Assembly: GCA_008729055.1 (NCBI GenBank) | Contig: SDUX01000103.1 | Span: forward strand, 1-64,000 | DNA from: Pyropia haitanensis | Lineage: Eukaryota; Rhodophyta; Bangiophyceae; Bangiales; Bangiaceae | Direction of reading: 5' to 3' | DNA length: 64,000 nt | Part shown: piece after piece, positions 45,094 through 60,000 of the stretch | Layout: each line of letters begins with the position of its first letter | How positions within the stretch are numbered: position 1 is the stretch's first letter | The notes under the pieces: model-generated | The model's database searches: none | What the model was told of the DNA's origin: nothing | The model's input: the letters and a program-made list of their open reading frames with translations, nothing else | Made by a program: the position numbers and the translations under genes

Positions 45094-48000
45094 AAAAGTG
45101 GGTAGGAAGTGGGCAAGAAGTGGGCAAAAAGTGGGCAAAAAGGGGGCCAAATTGGGACACAAATGGGCGATTGGGGGCAAGAAGTTTCCAAAACTGTAAA
45201 GAAAATTGACGTGAAAGCCGCCAGAAAGTCGTCCAACAGTGACCAGAAAGTGCGCCCCGCCACCCAAACTGTCCACTGCGCGTTCCGCCCGTCACACTGG
45301 CGTGGACGGTGAGAGGGCGGAACTTTTGTCGCCGACCGTCACACCTGGCTGTCGGGACCCCCACGTGGCAAAAACCATCCCACAAAATTGACACGTGGAA
45401 ACCGGCGCTCCACAAAAAACACTCGTTGCATCCAACGGACGCGCCAACAAACGGGTCGGCCAACCAGCCCATGCACGACGGTGCGGGTGGAGCCTCGGAC
45501 ATCGAGCGGGCGGATGTATGGCTGGAATAAAGGATGCGAGCCAATTCGGCCGCCGGAGCGCGTGCAGCATTGCTGTACACGCAAAAGTGGGCAAAAGTGG
45601 GCAACAGTGGGCAAAAGTGGATAAGAAGCGGCCAACCACCCCATGCACGACCGTGGGGGTCGAACCTCGGACATGGAACGGGCGGATCTATGGCTGGAAT
45701 GAAGGATGCGCGCCAATTCGGCCGCCGGATGGTGTGCAGCATCGCTGTAGACGCAAAAGTGGGCAAAAGTGGGCAAAAGTGGGCAAAAGTGGGTAGGAAG
45801 TGGGCAAGAAGTGGGCAAAAAGTGGGCAAAAAGGGGGCCAAATTGGGACACAAATGGGCGATTGGGGGCAAGAAGTTTCCAAAACTGTAAAGAAAATTGA
45901 CGTGAAAGCCGCCAGAAAGTCGTCCAACAGTGACCAGAAAGTGCGCCCCGCCACCCAAACTGTCCACTGCGCGTTCCGCCCGTCACACTGGCGTGGACGG
46001 TGAGAGGGCGGAACTTTTGTCGCCGACCGTCACACCTGGCTGTCGGGACCCCCACGTGGCAAAAACCATCCCACAAAATTGACACGTGGAAACCGGCGCT
46101 CCACAAAAAAACACTCGTTGCATCCAACGGACGCGCCAACAAACGGGTCGGCCAACCAGCCCATGCACGACGGTGCGGGTGGAGCCTCGGACATCGAGCG
46201 GGCGGATGTATGGCTGGAATAAAGGATGCGAGCCAATTCGGCCGCCGGAGCGCGTGCAGCATTGCTGTACACGCAAAAGTGGGCAAAAGTGGGCAACAGT
46301 GGGCAAAAGTGGATAAGAAGCGGCCAACCACCCCATGCACGACCGTGGGGGTCGAACCTCGGACATGGAACGGGCGGATCTATGGCTGGAATGAAGGATG
46401 CGCGCCAATTCGGCCGCCGGATGGTGTGCAGCATCGCTGTAGACGCAAAAGTGGGCAAAAGTGGGCAAAAGTGGGCAAAAGTGGGTAGGAAGTGGGCAAG
46501 AAGTGGGCAAAAAGTGGGCAAAAAGGGGGCCAAATTGGGACACAAATGGGCGATTGGGGGCAAGAAGTTTCCAAAACTGTAAAGAAAATTGACGTGAAAG
46601 CCGCCAGAAAGTCGTCCAACAGTGACCAGAAAGTGCGCCCCGCCACCCAAACTGTCCACTGCGCGTTCCGCCCGTCACACTGGCGTGGACGGTGAGAGGG
46701 CGGAACTTTTGTCGCCGACCGTCACACCTGGCTGTCGGGACCCCCACGTGGCAAAAACCATCCCACAAAATTGACACGTGGAAACCGGCGCTCCACAAAA
46801 AACACTCGTTGCATCCAACGGACGCGCCAACAAACGGGTCGGCCAACCAGCCCATGCACGACGGTGCGGGTGGAGCCTCGGACATCGAGCGGGCGGATGT
46901 ATGGCTGGAATAAAGGATGCGAGCCAATTCGGCCGCCGGAGCGCGTGCAGCATTGCTGTACACGCAAAAGTGGGCAAAAGTGGGCAACAGTGGGCAAAAG
47001 TGGATAAGAAGCGGCCAACCACCCCATGCACGACCGTGGGGGTCGAACCTCGGACATGGAACGGGCGGATCTATGGCTGGAATGAAGGATGCGCGCCAAT
47101 TCGGCCGCCGGATGGTGTGCAGCATCGCTGTAGACGCAAAAGTGGGCAAAAGTGGGCAAAAGTGGGCAAAAGTGGGTAGGAAGTGGGCAAGAAGTGGGCA
47201 AAAAGTGGGCAAAAAGGGGCCAAATTGGGACACAAATGGGCGATTGGGGGCAAGAAGTTTCCAAAACTGTAAAGAAAATTGACGTGAAAGCCGCCAGAAA
47301 GTCGTCCAACAGTGACCAGAAAGTGCGCCCCGCCACCCAAACTGTCCACTGCGCGTTCCGCCCGTCACACTGGCGTGGACGGTGAGAGGGCGGAACTTTT
47401 GTCGCCGACCGTCACACCTGGCTGTCGGGACCCCCACGTGGCAAAAACCATCCCACAAAATTGACACGTGGAAACCGGCGCTCCACAAAAAACACTCGTT
47501 GCATCCAACGGACGCGCCAACAAACGGGTCGGCCAACCAGCCCATGCACGACGGTGCGGGTGGAGCCTCGGACATCGAGCGGGCGGATGTATGGCTGGAA
47601 TAAAGGATGCGAGCCAATTCGGCCGCCGGAGCGCGTGCAGCATTGCTGTACACGCAAAAGTGGGCAAAAGTGGGCAACAGTGGGCAAAAGTGGATAAGAA
47701 GCGGCCAACCACCCCATGCACGACCGTGGGGGTCGAACCTCGGACATGGAACGGGCGGATCTATGGCTGGAATGAAGGATGCGCGCCAATTCGGCCGCCG
47801 GATGGTGTGCAGCATCGCTGTAGACGCAAAAGTGGGCAAAAGTGGGCAAAAGTGGGCAAAAGTGGGTAGGAAGTGGGCAAGAAGTGGGCAAAAAGTGGGC
47901 AAAAAGGGGGCCAAATTGGGACACAAATGGGCGATTGGGGGCAAGAAGTTTCCAAAACTGTAAAGAAAATTGACGTGAAAGCCGCCAGAAAGTCGTCCAA

Positions 48001-51000
48001 CAGTGACCAGAAAGTGCGCCCCGCCACCCAAACTGTCCACTGCGCGTTCCGCCCGTCACACTGGCGTGGACGGTGAGAGGGCGGAACTTTTGTCGCCGAC
48101 CGTCACACCTGGCTGTCGGGACCCCCACGTGGCAAAAACCATCCCACAAAATTGACACGTGGAAACCGGCGCTCCACAAAAAACACTCGTTGCATCCAAC
48201 GGACGCGCCAACAAACGGGTCGGCCAACCAGCCCATGCACGACGGTGCGGGTGGAGCCTCGGACATCGAGCGGGCGGATGTATGGCTGGAATAAAGGATG
48301 CGAGCCAATTCGGCCGCCGGAGCGCGTGCAGCATTGCTGTACACGCAAAAGTGGGCAAAAGTGGGCAACAGTGGGCAAAAGTGGATAAGAAGCGGCCAAC
48401 CACCCCATGCACGACCGTGGGGGTCGAACCTCGGACATGGAACGGGCGGATCTATGGCTGGAATGAAGGATGCGCGCCAATTCGGCCGCCGGATGGTGTG
48501 CAGCATCGCTGTAGACGCAAAAGTGGGCAAAAGTGGGCAAAAGTGGGCAAAAGTGGGTAGGAAGTGGGCAAGAAGTGGGCAAAAAGTGGGCAAAAAGGGG
48601 GCCAAATTGGGACACAAATGGGCGATTGGGGGCAAGAAGTTTCCAAAACTGTAAAGAAAATTGACGTGAAAGCCGCCAGAAAGTCGTCCAACAGTGACCA
48701 GAAAGTGCGCCCCGCCACCCAAACTGTCCACTGCGCGTTCCGCCCGTCACACTGGCGTGGACGGTGAGAGGGCGGAACTTTTGTCGCCGACCGTCACACC
48801 TGGCTGTCGGGACCCCCACGTGGCAAAAACCATCCCACAAAATTGACACGTGGAAACCGGCGCTCCACAAAAAACACTCGTTGCATCCAACGGACGCGCC
48901 AACAAACGGGTCGGCCAACCAGCCCATGCACGACGGTGCGGGTGGAGCCTCGGACATCGAGCGGGCGGATGTATGGCTGGAATAAAGGATGCGAGCCAAT
49001 TCGGCCGCCGGAGCGCGTGCAGCATTGCTGTACACGCAAAAGTGGGCAAAAGTGGGCAACAGTGGGCAAAAGTGGATAAGAAGCGGCCAACCACCCCATG
49101 CACGACCGTGGGGGTCGAACCTCGGACATGGAACGGGCGGATCTATGGCTGGAATGAAGGATGCGCGCCAATTCGGCCGCCGGATGGTGTGCAGCATCGC
49201 TGTAGACGCAAAAGTGGGCAAAAGTGGGCAAAAGTGGGCAAAAGTGGGTAGGAAGTGGGCAAGAAGTGGGCAAAAAGTGGGCAAAAAGGGGGCCAAATTG
49301 GGACACAAATGGGCGATTGGGGGCAAGAAGTTTCCAAAACTGTAAAGAAAATTGACGTGAAAGCCGCCAGAAAGTCGTCCAACAGTGACCAGAAAGTGCG
49401 CCCCGCCACCCAAACTGTCCACTGCGCGTTCCGCCCGTCACACTGGCGTGGACGGTGAGAGGGCGGAACTTTTGTCGCCGACCGTCACACCTGGCTGTCG
49501 GGACCCCCACGTGGCAAAAACCATCCCACAAAATTGACACGTGGAAACCGGCGCTCCACAAAAAACACTCGTTGCATCCAACGGACGCGCCAACAAACGG
49601 GTCGGCCAACCAGCCCATGCACGACGGTGCGGGTGGAGCCTCGGACATCGAGCGGGCGGATGTATGGCTGGAATAAAGGATGCGAGCCAATTCGGCCGCC
49701 GGAGCGCGTGCAGCATTGCTGTACACGCAAAAGTGGGCAAAAGTGGGCAACAGTGGGCAAAAGTGGATAAGAAGCGGCCAACCACCCCATGCACGACCGT
49801 GGGGGTCGAACCTCGGACATGGAACGGGCGGATCTATGGCTGGAATGAAGGATGCGCGCCAATTCGGCCGCCGGATGGTGTGCAGCATCGCTGTAGACGC
49901 AAAAGTGGGCAAAAGTGGGCAAAAGTGGGCAAAAGTGGGTAGGAAGTGGGCAAGAAGTGGGCAAAAAGTGGGCAAAAAGGGGGCCAAATTGGGACACAAA
50001 TGGGCGATTGGGGGCAAGAAGTTTCCAAAACTGTAAAGAAAATTGACGTGAAAGCCGCCAGAAAGTCGTCCAACAGTGACCAGAAAGTGCGCCCCGCCAC
50101 CCAAACTGTCCACTGCGCGTTCCGCCCGTCACACTGGCGTGGACGGTGAGAGGGCGGAACTTTTGTCGCCGACCGTCACACCTGGCTGTCGGGACCCCCA
50201 CGTGGCAAAAACCATCCCACAAAATTGACACGTGGAAACCGGCGCTCCACAAAAAACACTCGTTGCATCCAACGGACGCGCCAACAAACGGGTCGGCCAA
50301 CCAGCCCATGCACGACGGTGCGGGTGGAGCCTCGGACATCGAGCGGGCGGATGTATGGCTGGAATAAAGGATGCGAGCCAATTCGGCCGCCGGAGCGCGT
50401 GCAGCATTGCTGTACACGCAAAAGTGGGCAAAAGTGGGCAACAGTGGGCAAAAGTGGATAAGAAGCGGCCAACCACCCCATGCACGACCGTGGGGGTCGA
50501 ACCTCGGACATGGAACGGGCGGATCTATGGCTGGAATGAAGGATGCGCGCCAATTCGGCCGCCGGATGGTGTGCAGCATCGCTGTAGACGCAAAAGTGGG
50601 CAAAAGTGGGCAAAAGTGGGCAAAAGTGGGTAGGAAGTGGGCAAGAAGTGGGCAAAAAGTGGGCAAAAAGGGGGCCAAATTGGGACACAAATGGGCGATT
50701 GGGGGCAAGAAGTTTCCAAAACTGTAAAGAAAATTGACGTGAAAGCCGCCAGAAAGTCGTCCAACAGTGACCAGAAAGTGCGCCCCGCCACCCAAACTGT
50801 CCACTGCGCGTTCCGCCCGTCACACTGGCGTGGACGGTGAGAGGGCGGAACTTTTGTCGCCGACCGTCACACCTGGCTGTCGGGACCCCCACGTGGCAAA
50901 AACCATCCCACAAAATTGACACGTGGAAACCGGCGCTCCACAAAAAACACTCGTTGCATCCAACGGACGCGCCAACAAACGGGTCGGCCAACCAGCCCAT

Positions 51001-54000
51001 GCACGACGGTGCGGGTGGAGCCTCGGACATCGAGCGGGCGGATGTATGGCTGGAATAAAGGATGCGAGCCAATTCGGCCGCCGGAGCGCGTGCAGCATTG
51101 CTGTACACGCAAAAGTGGGCAAAAGTGGGCAACAGTGGGCAAAAGTGGATAAGAAGCGGCCAACCACCCCATGCACGACCGTGGGGGTCGAACCTCGGAC
51201 ATGGAACGGGCGGATCTATGGCTGGAATGAAGGATGCGCGCCAATTCGGCCGCCGGATGGTGTGCAGCATCGCTGTAGACGCAAAAGTGGGCAAAAGTGG
51301 GCAAAAGTGGGCAAAAGTGGGTAGGAAGTGGGCAAGAAGTGGGCAAAAAGTGGGCAAAAAGGGGGCCAAATTGGGACACAAATGGGCGATTGGGGGCAAG
51401 AAGTTTCCAAAACTGTAAAGAAAATTGACGTGAAAGCCGCCAGAAAGTCGTCCAACAGTGACCAGAAAGTGCGCCCCGCCACCCAAACTGTCCACTGCGC
51501 GTTCCGCCCGTCACACTGGCGTGGACGGTGAGAGGGCGGAACTTTTGTCGCCGACCGTCACACCTGGCTGTCGGGACCCCCACGTGGCAAAAACCATCCC
51601 ACAAAATTGACACGTGGAAACCGGCGCTCCACAAAAAACACTCGTTGCATCCAACGGACGCGCCAACAAACGGGTCGGCCAACCAGCCCATGCACGACGG
51701 TGCGGGTGGAGCCTCGGACATCGAGCGGGCGGATGTATGGCTGGAATAAAGGATGCGAGCCAATTCGGCCGCCGGAGCGCGTGCAGCATTGCTGTACACG
51801 CAAAAGTGGGCAAAAGTGGGCAACAGTGGGCAAAAGTGGATAAGAAGCGGCCAACCACCCCATGCACGACCGTGGGGGTCGAACCTCGGACATGGAACGG
51901 GCGGATCTATGGCTGGAATGAAGGATGCGCGCCAATTCGGCCGCCGGATGGTGTGCAGCATCGCTGTAGACGCAAAAGTGGGCAAAAGTGGGCAAAAGTG
52001 GGCAAAAGTGGGTAGGAAGTGGGCAAGAAGTGGGCAAAAAGTGGGCAAAAAGGGGGCCAAATTGGGACACAAATGGGCGATTGGGGGCAAGAAGTTTCCA
52101 AAACTGTAAAGAAAATTGACGTGAAAGCCGCCAGAAAGTCGTCCAACAGTGACCAGAAAGTGCGCCCCGCCACCCAAACTGTCCACTGCGCGTTCCGCCC
52201 GTCACACTGGCGTGGACGGTGAGAGGGCGGAACTTTTGTCGCCGACCGTCACACCTGGCTGTCGGGACCCCCACGTGGCAAAAACCATCCCACAAAATTG
52301 ACACGTGGAAACCGGCGCTCCACAAAAAACACTCGTTGCATCCAACGGACGCGCCAACAAACGGGTCGGCCAACCAGCCCATGCACGACGGTGCGGGTGG
52401 AGCCTCGGACATCGAGCGGGCGGATGTATGGCTGGAATAAAGGATGCGAGCCAATTCGGCCGCCGGAGCGCGTGCAGCATTGCTGTACACGCAAAAGTGG
52501 GCAAAAGTGGGCAACAGTGGGCAAAAGTGGATAAGAAGCGGCCAACCACCCCATGCACGACCGTGGGGGTCGAACCTCGGACATGGAACGGGCGGATCTA
52601 TGGCTGGAATGAAGGATGCGCGCCAATTCGGCCGCCGGATGGTGTGCAGCATCGCTGTAGACGCAAAAGTGGGCAAAAGTGGGCAAAAGTGGGCAAAAGT
52701 GGGTAGGAAGTGGGCAAGAAGTGGGCAAAAAGTGGGCAAAAAGGGGGCCAAATTGGGACACAAATGGGCGATTGGGGGCAAGAAGTTTCCAAAACTGTAA
52801 AGAAAATTGACGTGAAAGCCGCCAGAAAGTCGTCCAACAGTGACCAGAAAGTGCGCCCCGCCACCCAAACTGTCCACTGCGCGTTCCGCCCGTCACACTG
52901 GCGTGGACGGTGAGAGGGCGGAACTTTTGTCGCCGACCGTCACACCTGGCTGTCGGGACCCCCACGTGGCAAAAACCATCCCACAAAATTGACACGTGGA
53001 AACCGGCGCTCCACAAAAAACACTCGTTGCATCCAACGGACGCGCCAACAAACGGGTCGGCCAACCAGCCCATGCACGACGGTGCGGGTGGAGCCTCGGA
53101 CATCGAGCGGGCGGATGTATGGCTGGAATAAAGGATGCGAGCCAATTCGGCCGCCGGAGCGCGTGCAGCATTGCTGTACACGCAAAAGTGGGCAAAAGTG
53201 GGCAACAGTGGGCAAAAGTGGATAAGAAGCGGCCAACCACCCCATGCACGACCGTGGGGGTCGAACCTCGGACATGGAACGGGCGGATCTATGGCTGGAA
53301 TGAAGGATGCGCGCCAATTCGGCCGCCGGATGGTGTGCAGCATCGCTGTAGACGCAAAAGTGGGCAAAAGTGGGCAAAAGTGGGCAAAAGTGGGTAGGAA
53401 GTGGGCAAGAAGTGGGCAAAAAGTGGGCAAAAAGGGGGCCAAATTGGGACACAAATGGGCGATTGGGGGCAAGAAGTTTCCAAAACTGTAAAGAAAATTG
53501 ACGTGAAAGCCGCCAGAAAGTCGTCCAACAGTGACCAGAAAGTGCGCCCCGCCACCCAAACTGTCCACTGCGCGTTCCGCCCGTCACACTGGCGTGGACG
53601 GTGAGAGGGCGGAACTTTTGTCGCCGACCGTCACACCTGGCTGTCGGGACCCCCACGTGGCAAAAACCATCCCACAAAATTGACACGTGGAAACCGGCGC
53701 TCCACAAAAAACACTCGTTGCATCCAACGGACGCGCCAACAAACGGGTCGGCCAACCAGCCCATGCACGACGGTGCGGGTGGAGCCTCGGACATCGAGCG
53801 GGCGGATGTATGGCTGGAATAAAGGATGCGAGCCAATTCGGCCGCCGGAGCGCGTGCAGCATTGCTGTACACGCAAAAGTGGGCAAAAGTGGGCAACAGT
53901 GGGCAAAAGTGGATAAGAAGCGGCCAACCACCCCATGCACGACCGTGGGGGTCGAACCTCGGACATGGAACGGGCGGATCTATGGCTGGAATGAAGGATG

Positions 54001-57000
54001 CGCGCCAATTCGGCCGCCGGATGGTGTGCAGCATCGCTGTAGACGCAAAAGTGGGCAAAAGTGGGCAAAAGTGGGCAAAAGTGGGTAGGAAGTGGGCAAG
54101 AAGTGGGCAAAAAGTGGGCAAAAAGGGGGCCAAATTGGGACACAAATGGGCGATTGGGGGCAAGAAGTTTCCAAAACTGTAAAGAAAATTGACGTGAAAG
54201 CCGCCAGAAAGTCGTCCAACAGTGACCAGAAAGTGCGCCCCGCCACCCAAACTGTCCACTGCGCGTTCCGCCCGTCACACTGGCGTGGACGGTGAGAGGG
54301 CGGAACTTTTGTCGCCGACCGTCACACCTGGCTGTCGGGACCCCCACGTGGCAAAAACCATCCCACAAAATTGACACGTGGAAACCGGCGCTCCACAAAA
54401 AACACTCGTTGCATCCAACGGACGCGCCAACAAACGGGTCGGCCAACCAGCCCATGCACGACGGTGCGGGTGGAGCCTCGGACATCGAGCGGGCGGATGT
54501 ATGGCTGGAATAAAGGATGCGAGCCAATTCGGCCGCCGGAGCGCGTGCAGCATTGCTGTACACGCAAAAGTGGGCAAAAGTGGGCAACAGTGGGCAAAAG
54601 TGGATAAGAAGCGGCCAACCACCCCATGCACGACCGTGGGGGTCGAACCTCGGACATGGAACGGGCGGATCTATGGCTGGAATGAAGGATGCGCGCCAAT
54701 TCGGCCGCCGGATGGTGTGCAGCATCGCTGTAGACGCAAAAGTGGGCAAAAGTGGGCAAAAGTGGGCAAAAGTGGGTAGGAAGTGGGCAAGAAGTGGGCA
54801 AAAAGTGGGCAAAAAGGGGGCCAAATTGGGACACAAATGGGCGATTGGGGGCAAGAAGTTTCCAAAACTGTAAAGAAAATTGACGTGAAAGCCGCCAGAA
54901 AGTCGTCCAACAGTGACCAGAAAGTGCGCCCCGCCACCCAAACTGTCCACTGCGCGTTCCGCCCGTCACACTGGCGTGGACGGTGAGAGGGCGGAACTTT
55001 TGTCGCCGACCGTCACACCTGGCTGTCGGGACCCCCACGTGGCAAAAACCATCCCACAAAATTGACACGTGGAAACCGGCGCTCCACAAAAAACACTCGT
55101 TGCATCCAACGGACGCGCCAACAAACGGGTCGGCCAACCAGCCCATGCACGACGGTGCGGGTGGAGCCTCGGACATCGAGCGGGCGGATGTATGGCTGGA
55201 ATAAAGGATGCGAGCCAATTCGGCCGCCGGAGCGCGTGCAGCATTGCTGTACACGCAAAAGTGGGCAAAAGTGGGCAACAGTGGGCAAAAGTGGATAAGA
55301 AGCGGCCAACCACCCCATGCACGACCGTGGGGGTCGAACCTCGGACATGGAACGGGCGGATCTATGGCTGGAATGAAGGATGCGCGCCAATTCGGCCGCC
55401 GGATGGTGTGCAGCATCGCTGTAGACGCAAAAGTGGGCAAAAGTGGGCAAAAGTGGGCAAAAGTGGGTAGGAAGTGGGCAAGAAGTGGGCAAAAAGTGGG
55501 CAAAAAGGGGGCCAAATTGGGACACAAATGGGCGATTGGGGGCAAGAAGTTTCCAAAACTGTAAAGAAAATTGACGTGAAAGCCGCCAGAAAGTCGTCCA
55601 ACAGTGACCAGAAAGTGCGCCCCGCCACCCAAACTGTCCACTGCGCGTTCCGCCCGTCACACTGGCGTGGACGGTGAGAGGGCGGAACTTTTGTCGCCGA
55701 CCGTCACACCTGGCTGTCGGGACCCCCACGTGGCAAAAACCATCCCACAAAATTGACACGTGGAAACCGGCGCTCCACAAAAAACACTCGTTGCATCCAA
55801 CGGACGCGCCAACAAACGGGTCGGCCAACCAGCCCATGCACGACGGTGCGGGTGGAGCCTCGGACATCGAGCGGGCGGATGTATGGCTGGAATAAAGGAT
55901 GCGAGCCAATTCGGCCGCCGGAGCGCGTGCAGCATTGCTGTACACGCAAAAGTGGGCAAAAGTGGGCAACAGTGGGCAAAAGTGGATAAGAAGCGGCCAA
56001 CCACCCCATGCACGACCGTGGGGGTCGAACCTCGGACATGGAACGGGCGGATCTATGGCTGGAATGAAGGATGCGCGCCAATTCGGCCGCCGGATGGTGT
56101 GCAGCATCGCTGTAGACGCAAAAGTGGGCAAAAGTGGGCAAAAGTGGGCAAAAGTGGGTAGGAAGTGGGCAAGAAGTGGGCAAAAAGTGGGCAAAAAGGG
56201 GGCCAAATTGGGACACAAATGGGCGATTGGGGGCAAGAAGTTTCCAAAACTGTAAAGAAAATTGACGTGAAAGCCGCCAGAAAGTCGTCCAACAGTGACC
56301 AGAAAGTGCGCCCCGCCACCCAAACTGTCCACTGCGCGTTCCGCCCGTCACACTGGCGTGGACGGTGAGAGGGCGGAACTTTTGTCGCCGACCGTCACAC
56401 CTGGCTGTCGGGACCCCCACGTGGCAAAAACCATCCCACAAAATTGACACGTGGAAACCGGCGCTCCACAAAAAACACTCGTTGCATCCAACGGACGCGC
56501 CAACAAACGGGTCGGCCAACCAGCCCATGCACGACGGTGCGGGTGGAGCCTCGGACATCGAGCGGGCGGATGTATGGCTGGAATAAAGGATGCGAGCCAA
56601 TTCGGCCGCCGGAGCGCGTGCAGCATTGCTGTACACGCAAAAGTGGGCAAAAGTGGGCAACAGTGGGCAAAAGTGGATAAGAAGCGGCCAACCACCCCAT
56701 GCACGACCGTGGGGGTCGAACCTCGGACATGGAACGGGCGGATCTATGGCTGGAATGAAGGATGCGCGCCAATTCGGCCGCCGGATGGTGTGCAGCATCG
56801 CTGTAGACGCAAAAGTGGGCAAAAGTGGGCAAAAGTGGGCAAAAGTGGGTAGGAAGTGGGCAAGAAGTGGGCAAAAAGTGGGCAAAAAGGGGGCCAAATT
56901 GGGACACAAATGGGCGATTGGGGGCAAGAAGTTTCCAAAACTGTAAAGAAAATTGACGTGAAAGCCGCCAGAAAGTCGTCCAACAGTGACCAGAAAGTGC

Positions 57001-60000
57001 GCCCCGCCACCCAAACTGTCCACTGCGCGTTCCGCCCGTCACACTGGCGTGGACGGTGAGAGGGCGGAACTTTTGTCGCCGACCGTCACACCTGGCTGTC
57101 GGGACCCCCACGTGGCAAAAACCATCCCACAAAATTGACACGTGGAAACCGGCGCTCCACAAAAAACACTCGTTGCATCCAACGGACGCGCCAACAAACG
57201 GGTCGGCCAACCAGCCCATGCACGACGGTGCGGGTGGAGCCTCGGACATCGAGCGGGCGGATGTATGGCTGGAATAAAGGATGCGAGCCAATTCGGCCGC
57301 CGGAGCGCGTGCAGCATTGCTGTACACGCAAAAGTGGGCAAAAGTGGGCAACAGTGGGCAAAAGTGGATAAGAAGCGGCCAACCACCCCATGCACGACCG
57401 TGGGGGTCGAACCTCGGACATGGAACGGGCGGATCTATGGCTGGAATGAAGGATGCGCGCCAATTCGGCCGCCGGATGGTGTGCAGCATCGCTGTAGACG
57501 CAAAAGTGGGCAAAAGTGGGCAAAAGTGGGCAAAAGTGGGTAGGAAGTGGGCAAGAAGTGGGCAAAAAGTGGGCAAAAAGGGGGCCAAATTGGGACACAA
57601 ATGGGCGATTGGGGGCAAGAAGTTTCCAAAACTGTAAAGAAAATTGACGTGAAAGCCGCCAGAAAGTCGTCCAACAGTGACCAGAAAGTGCGCCCCGCCA
57701 CCCAAACTGTCCACTGCGCGTTCCGCCCGTCACACTGGCGTGGACGGTGAGAGGGCGGAACTTTTGTCGCCGACCGTCACACCTGGCTGTCGGGACCCCC
57801 ACGTGGCAAAAACCATCCCACAAAATTGACACGTGGAAACCGGCGCTCCACAAAAAACACTCGTTGCATCCAACGGACGCGCCAACAAACGGGTCGGCCA
57901 ACCAGCCCATGCACGACGGTGCGGGTGGAGCCTCGGACATCGAGCGGGCGGATGTATGGCTGGAATAAAGGATGCGAGCCAATTCGGCCGCCGGAGCGCG
58001 TGCAGCATTGCTGTACACGCAAAAGTGGGCAAAAGTGGGCAACAGTGGGCAAAAGTGGATAAGAAGCGGCCAACCACCCCATGCACGACCGTGGGGGTCG
58101 AACCTCGGACATGGAACGGGCGGATCTATGGCTGGAATGAAGGATGCGCGCCAATTCGGCCGCCGGATGGTGTGCAGCATCGCTGTAGACGCAAAAGTGG
58201 GCAAAAGTGGGCAAAAGTGGGCAAAAGTGGGTAGGAAGTGGGCAAGAAGTGGGCAAAAAGTGGGCAAAAAGGGGGCCAAATTGGGACACAAATGGGCGAT
58301 TGGGGGCAAGAAGTTTCCAAAACTGTAAAGAAAATTGACGTGAAAGCCGCCAGAAAGTCGTCCAACAGTGACCAGAAAGTGCGCCCCGCCACCCAAACTG
58401 TCCACTGCGCGTTCCGCCCGTCACACTGGCGTGGACGGTGAGAGGGCGGAACTTTTGTCGCCGACCGTCACACCTGGCTGTCGGGACCCCCACGTGGCAA
58501 AAACCATCCCACAAAATTGACACGTGGAAACCGGCGCTCCACAAAAAACACTCGTTGCATCCAACGGACGCGCCAACAAACGGGTCGGCCAACCAGCCCA
58601 TGCACGACGGTGCGGGTGGAGCCTCGGACATCGAGCGGGCGGATGTATGGCTGGAATAAAGGATGCGAGCCAATTCGGCCGCCGGAGCGCGTGCAGCATT
58701 GCTGTACACGCAAAAGTGGGCAAAAGTGGGCAACAGTGGGCAAAAGTGGATAAGAAGCGGCCAACCACCCCATGCACGACCGTGGGGGTCGAACCTCGGA
58801 CATGGAACGGGCGGATCTATGGCTGGAATGAAGGATGCGCGCCAATTCGGCCGCCGGATGGTGTGCAGCATCGCTGTAGACGCAAAAGTGGGCAAAAGTG
58901 GGCAAAAGTGGGCAAAAGTGGGTAGGAAGTGGGCAAGAAGTGGGCAAAAAGTGGGCAAAAAGGGGGCCAAATTGGGACACAAATGGGCGATTGGGGGCAA
59001 GAAGTTTCCAAAACTGTAAAGAAAATTGACGTGAAAGCCGCCAGAAAGTCGTCCAACAGTGACCAGAAAGTGCGCCCCGCCACCCAAACTGTCCACTGCG
59101 CGTTCCGCCCGTCACACTGGCGTGGACGGTGAGAGGGCGGAACTTTTGTCGCCGACCGTCACACCTGGCTGTCGGGACCCCCACGTGGCAAAAACCATCC
59201 CACAAAATTGACACGTGGAAACCGGCGCTCCACAAAAAACACTCGTTGCATCCAACGGACGCGCCAACAAACGGGTCGGCCAACCAGCCCATGCACGACG
59301 GTGCGGGTGGAGCCTCGGACATCGAGCGGGCGGATGTATGGCTGGAATAAAGGATGCGAGCCAATTCGGCCGCCGGAGCGCGTGCAGCATTGCTGTACAC
59401 GCAAAAGTGGGCAAAAGTGGGCAACAGTGGGCAAAAGTGGATAAGAAGCGGCCAACCACCCCATGCACGACCGTGGGGGTCGAACCTCGGACATGGAACG
59501 GGCGGATCTATGGCTGGAATGAAGGATGCGCGCCAATTCGGCCGCCGGATGGTGTGCAGCATCGCTGTAGACGCAAAAGTGGGCAAAAGTGGGCAAAAGT
59601 GGGCAAAAGTGGGTAGGAAGTGGGCAAGAAGTGGGCAAAAAGTGGGCAAAAAGGGGGCCAAATTGGGACACAAATGGGCGATTGGGGGCAAGAAGTTTCC
59701 AAAACTGTAAAGAAAATTGACGTGAAAGCCGCCAGAAAGTCGTCCAACAGTGACCAGAAAGTGCGCCCCGCCACCCAAACTGTCCACTGCGCGTTCCGCC
59801 CGTCACACTGGCGTGGACGGTGAGAGGGCGGAACTTTTGTCGCCGACCGTCACACCTGGCTGTCGGGACCCCCACGTGGCAAAAACCATCCCACAAAATT
59901 GACACGTGGAAACCGGCGCTCCACAAAAAACACTCGTTGCATCCAACGGACGCGCCAACAAACGGGTCGGCCAACCAGCCCATGCACGACGGTGCGGGTG

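Noticed and set aside
43990..45276. Open frames across the N gap
   Set aside because: They are open only because N bases contain no stop codons.
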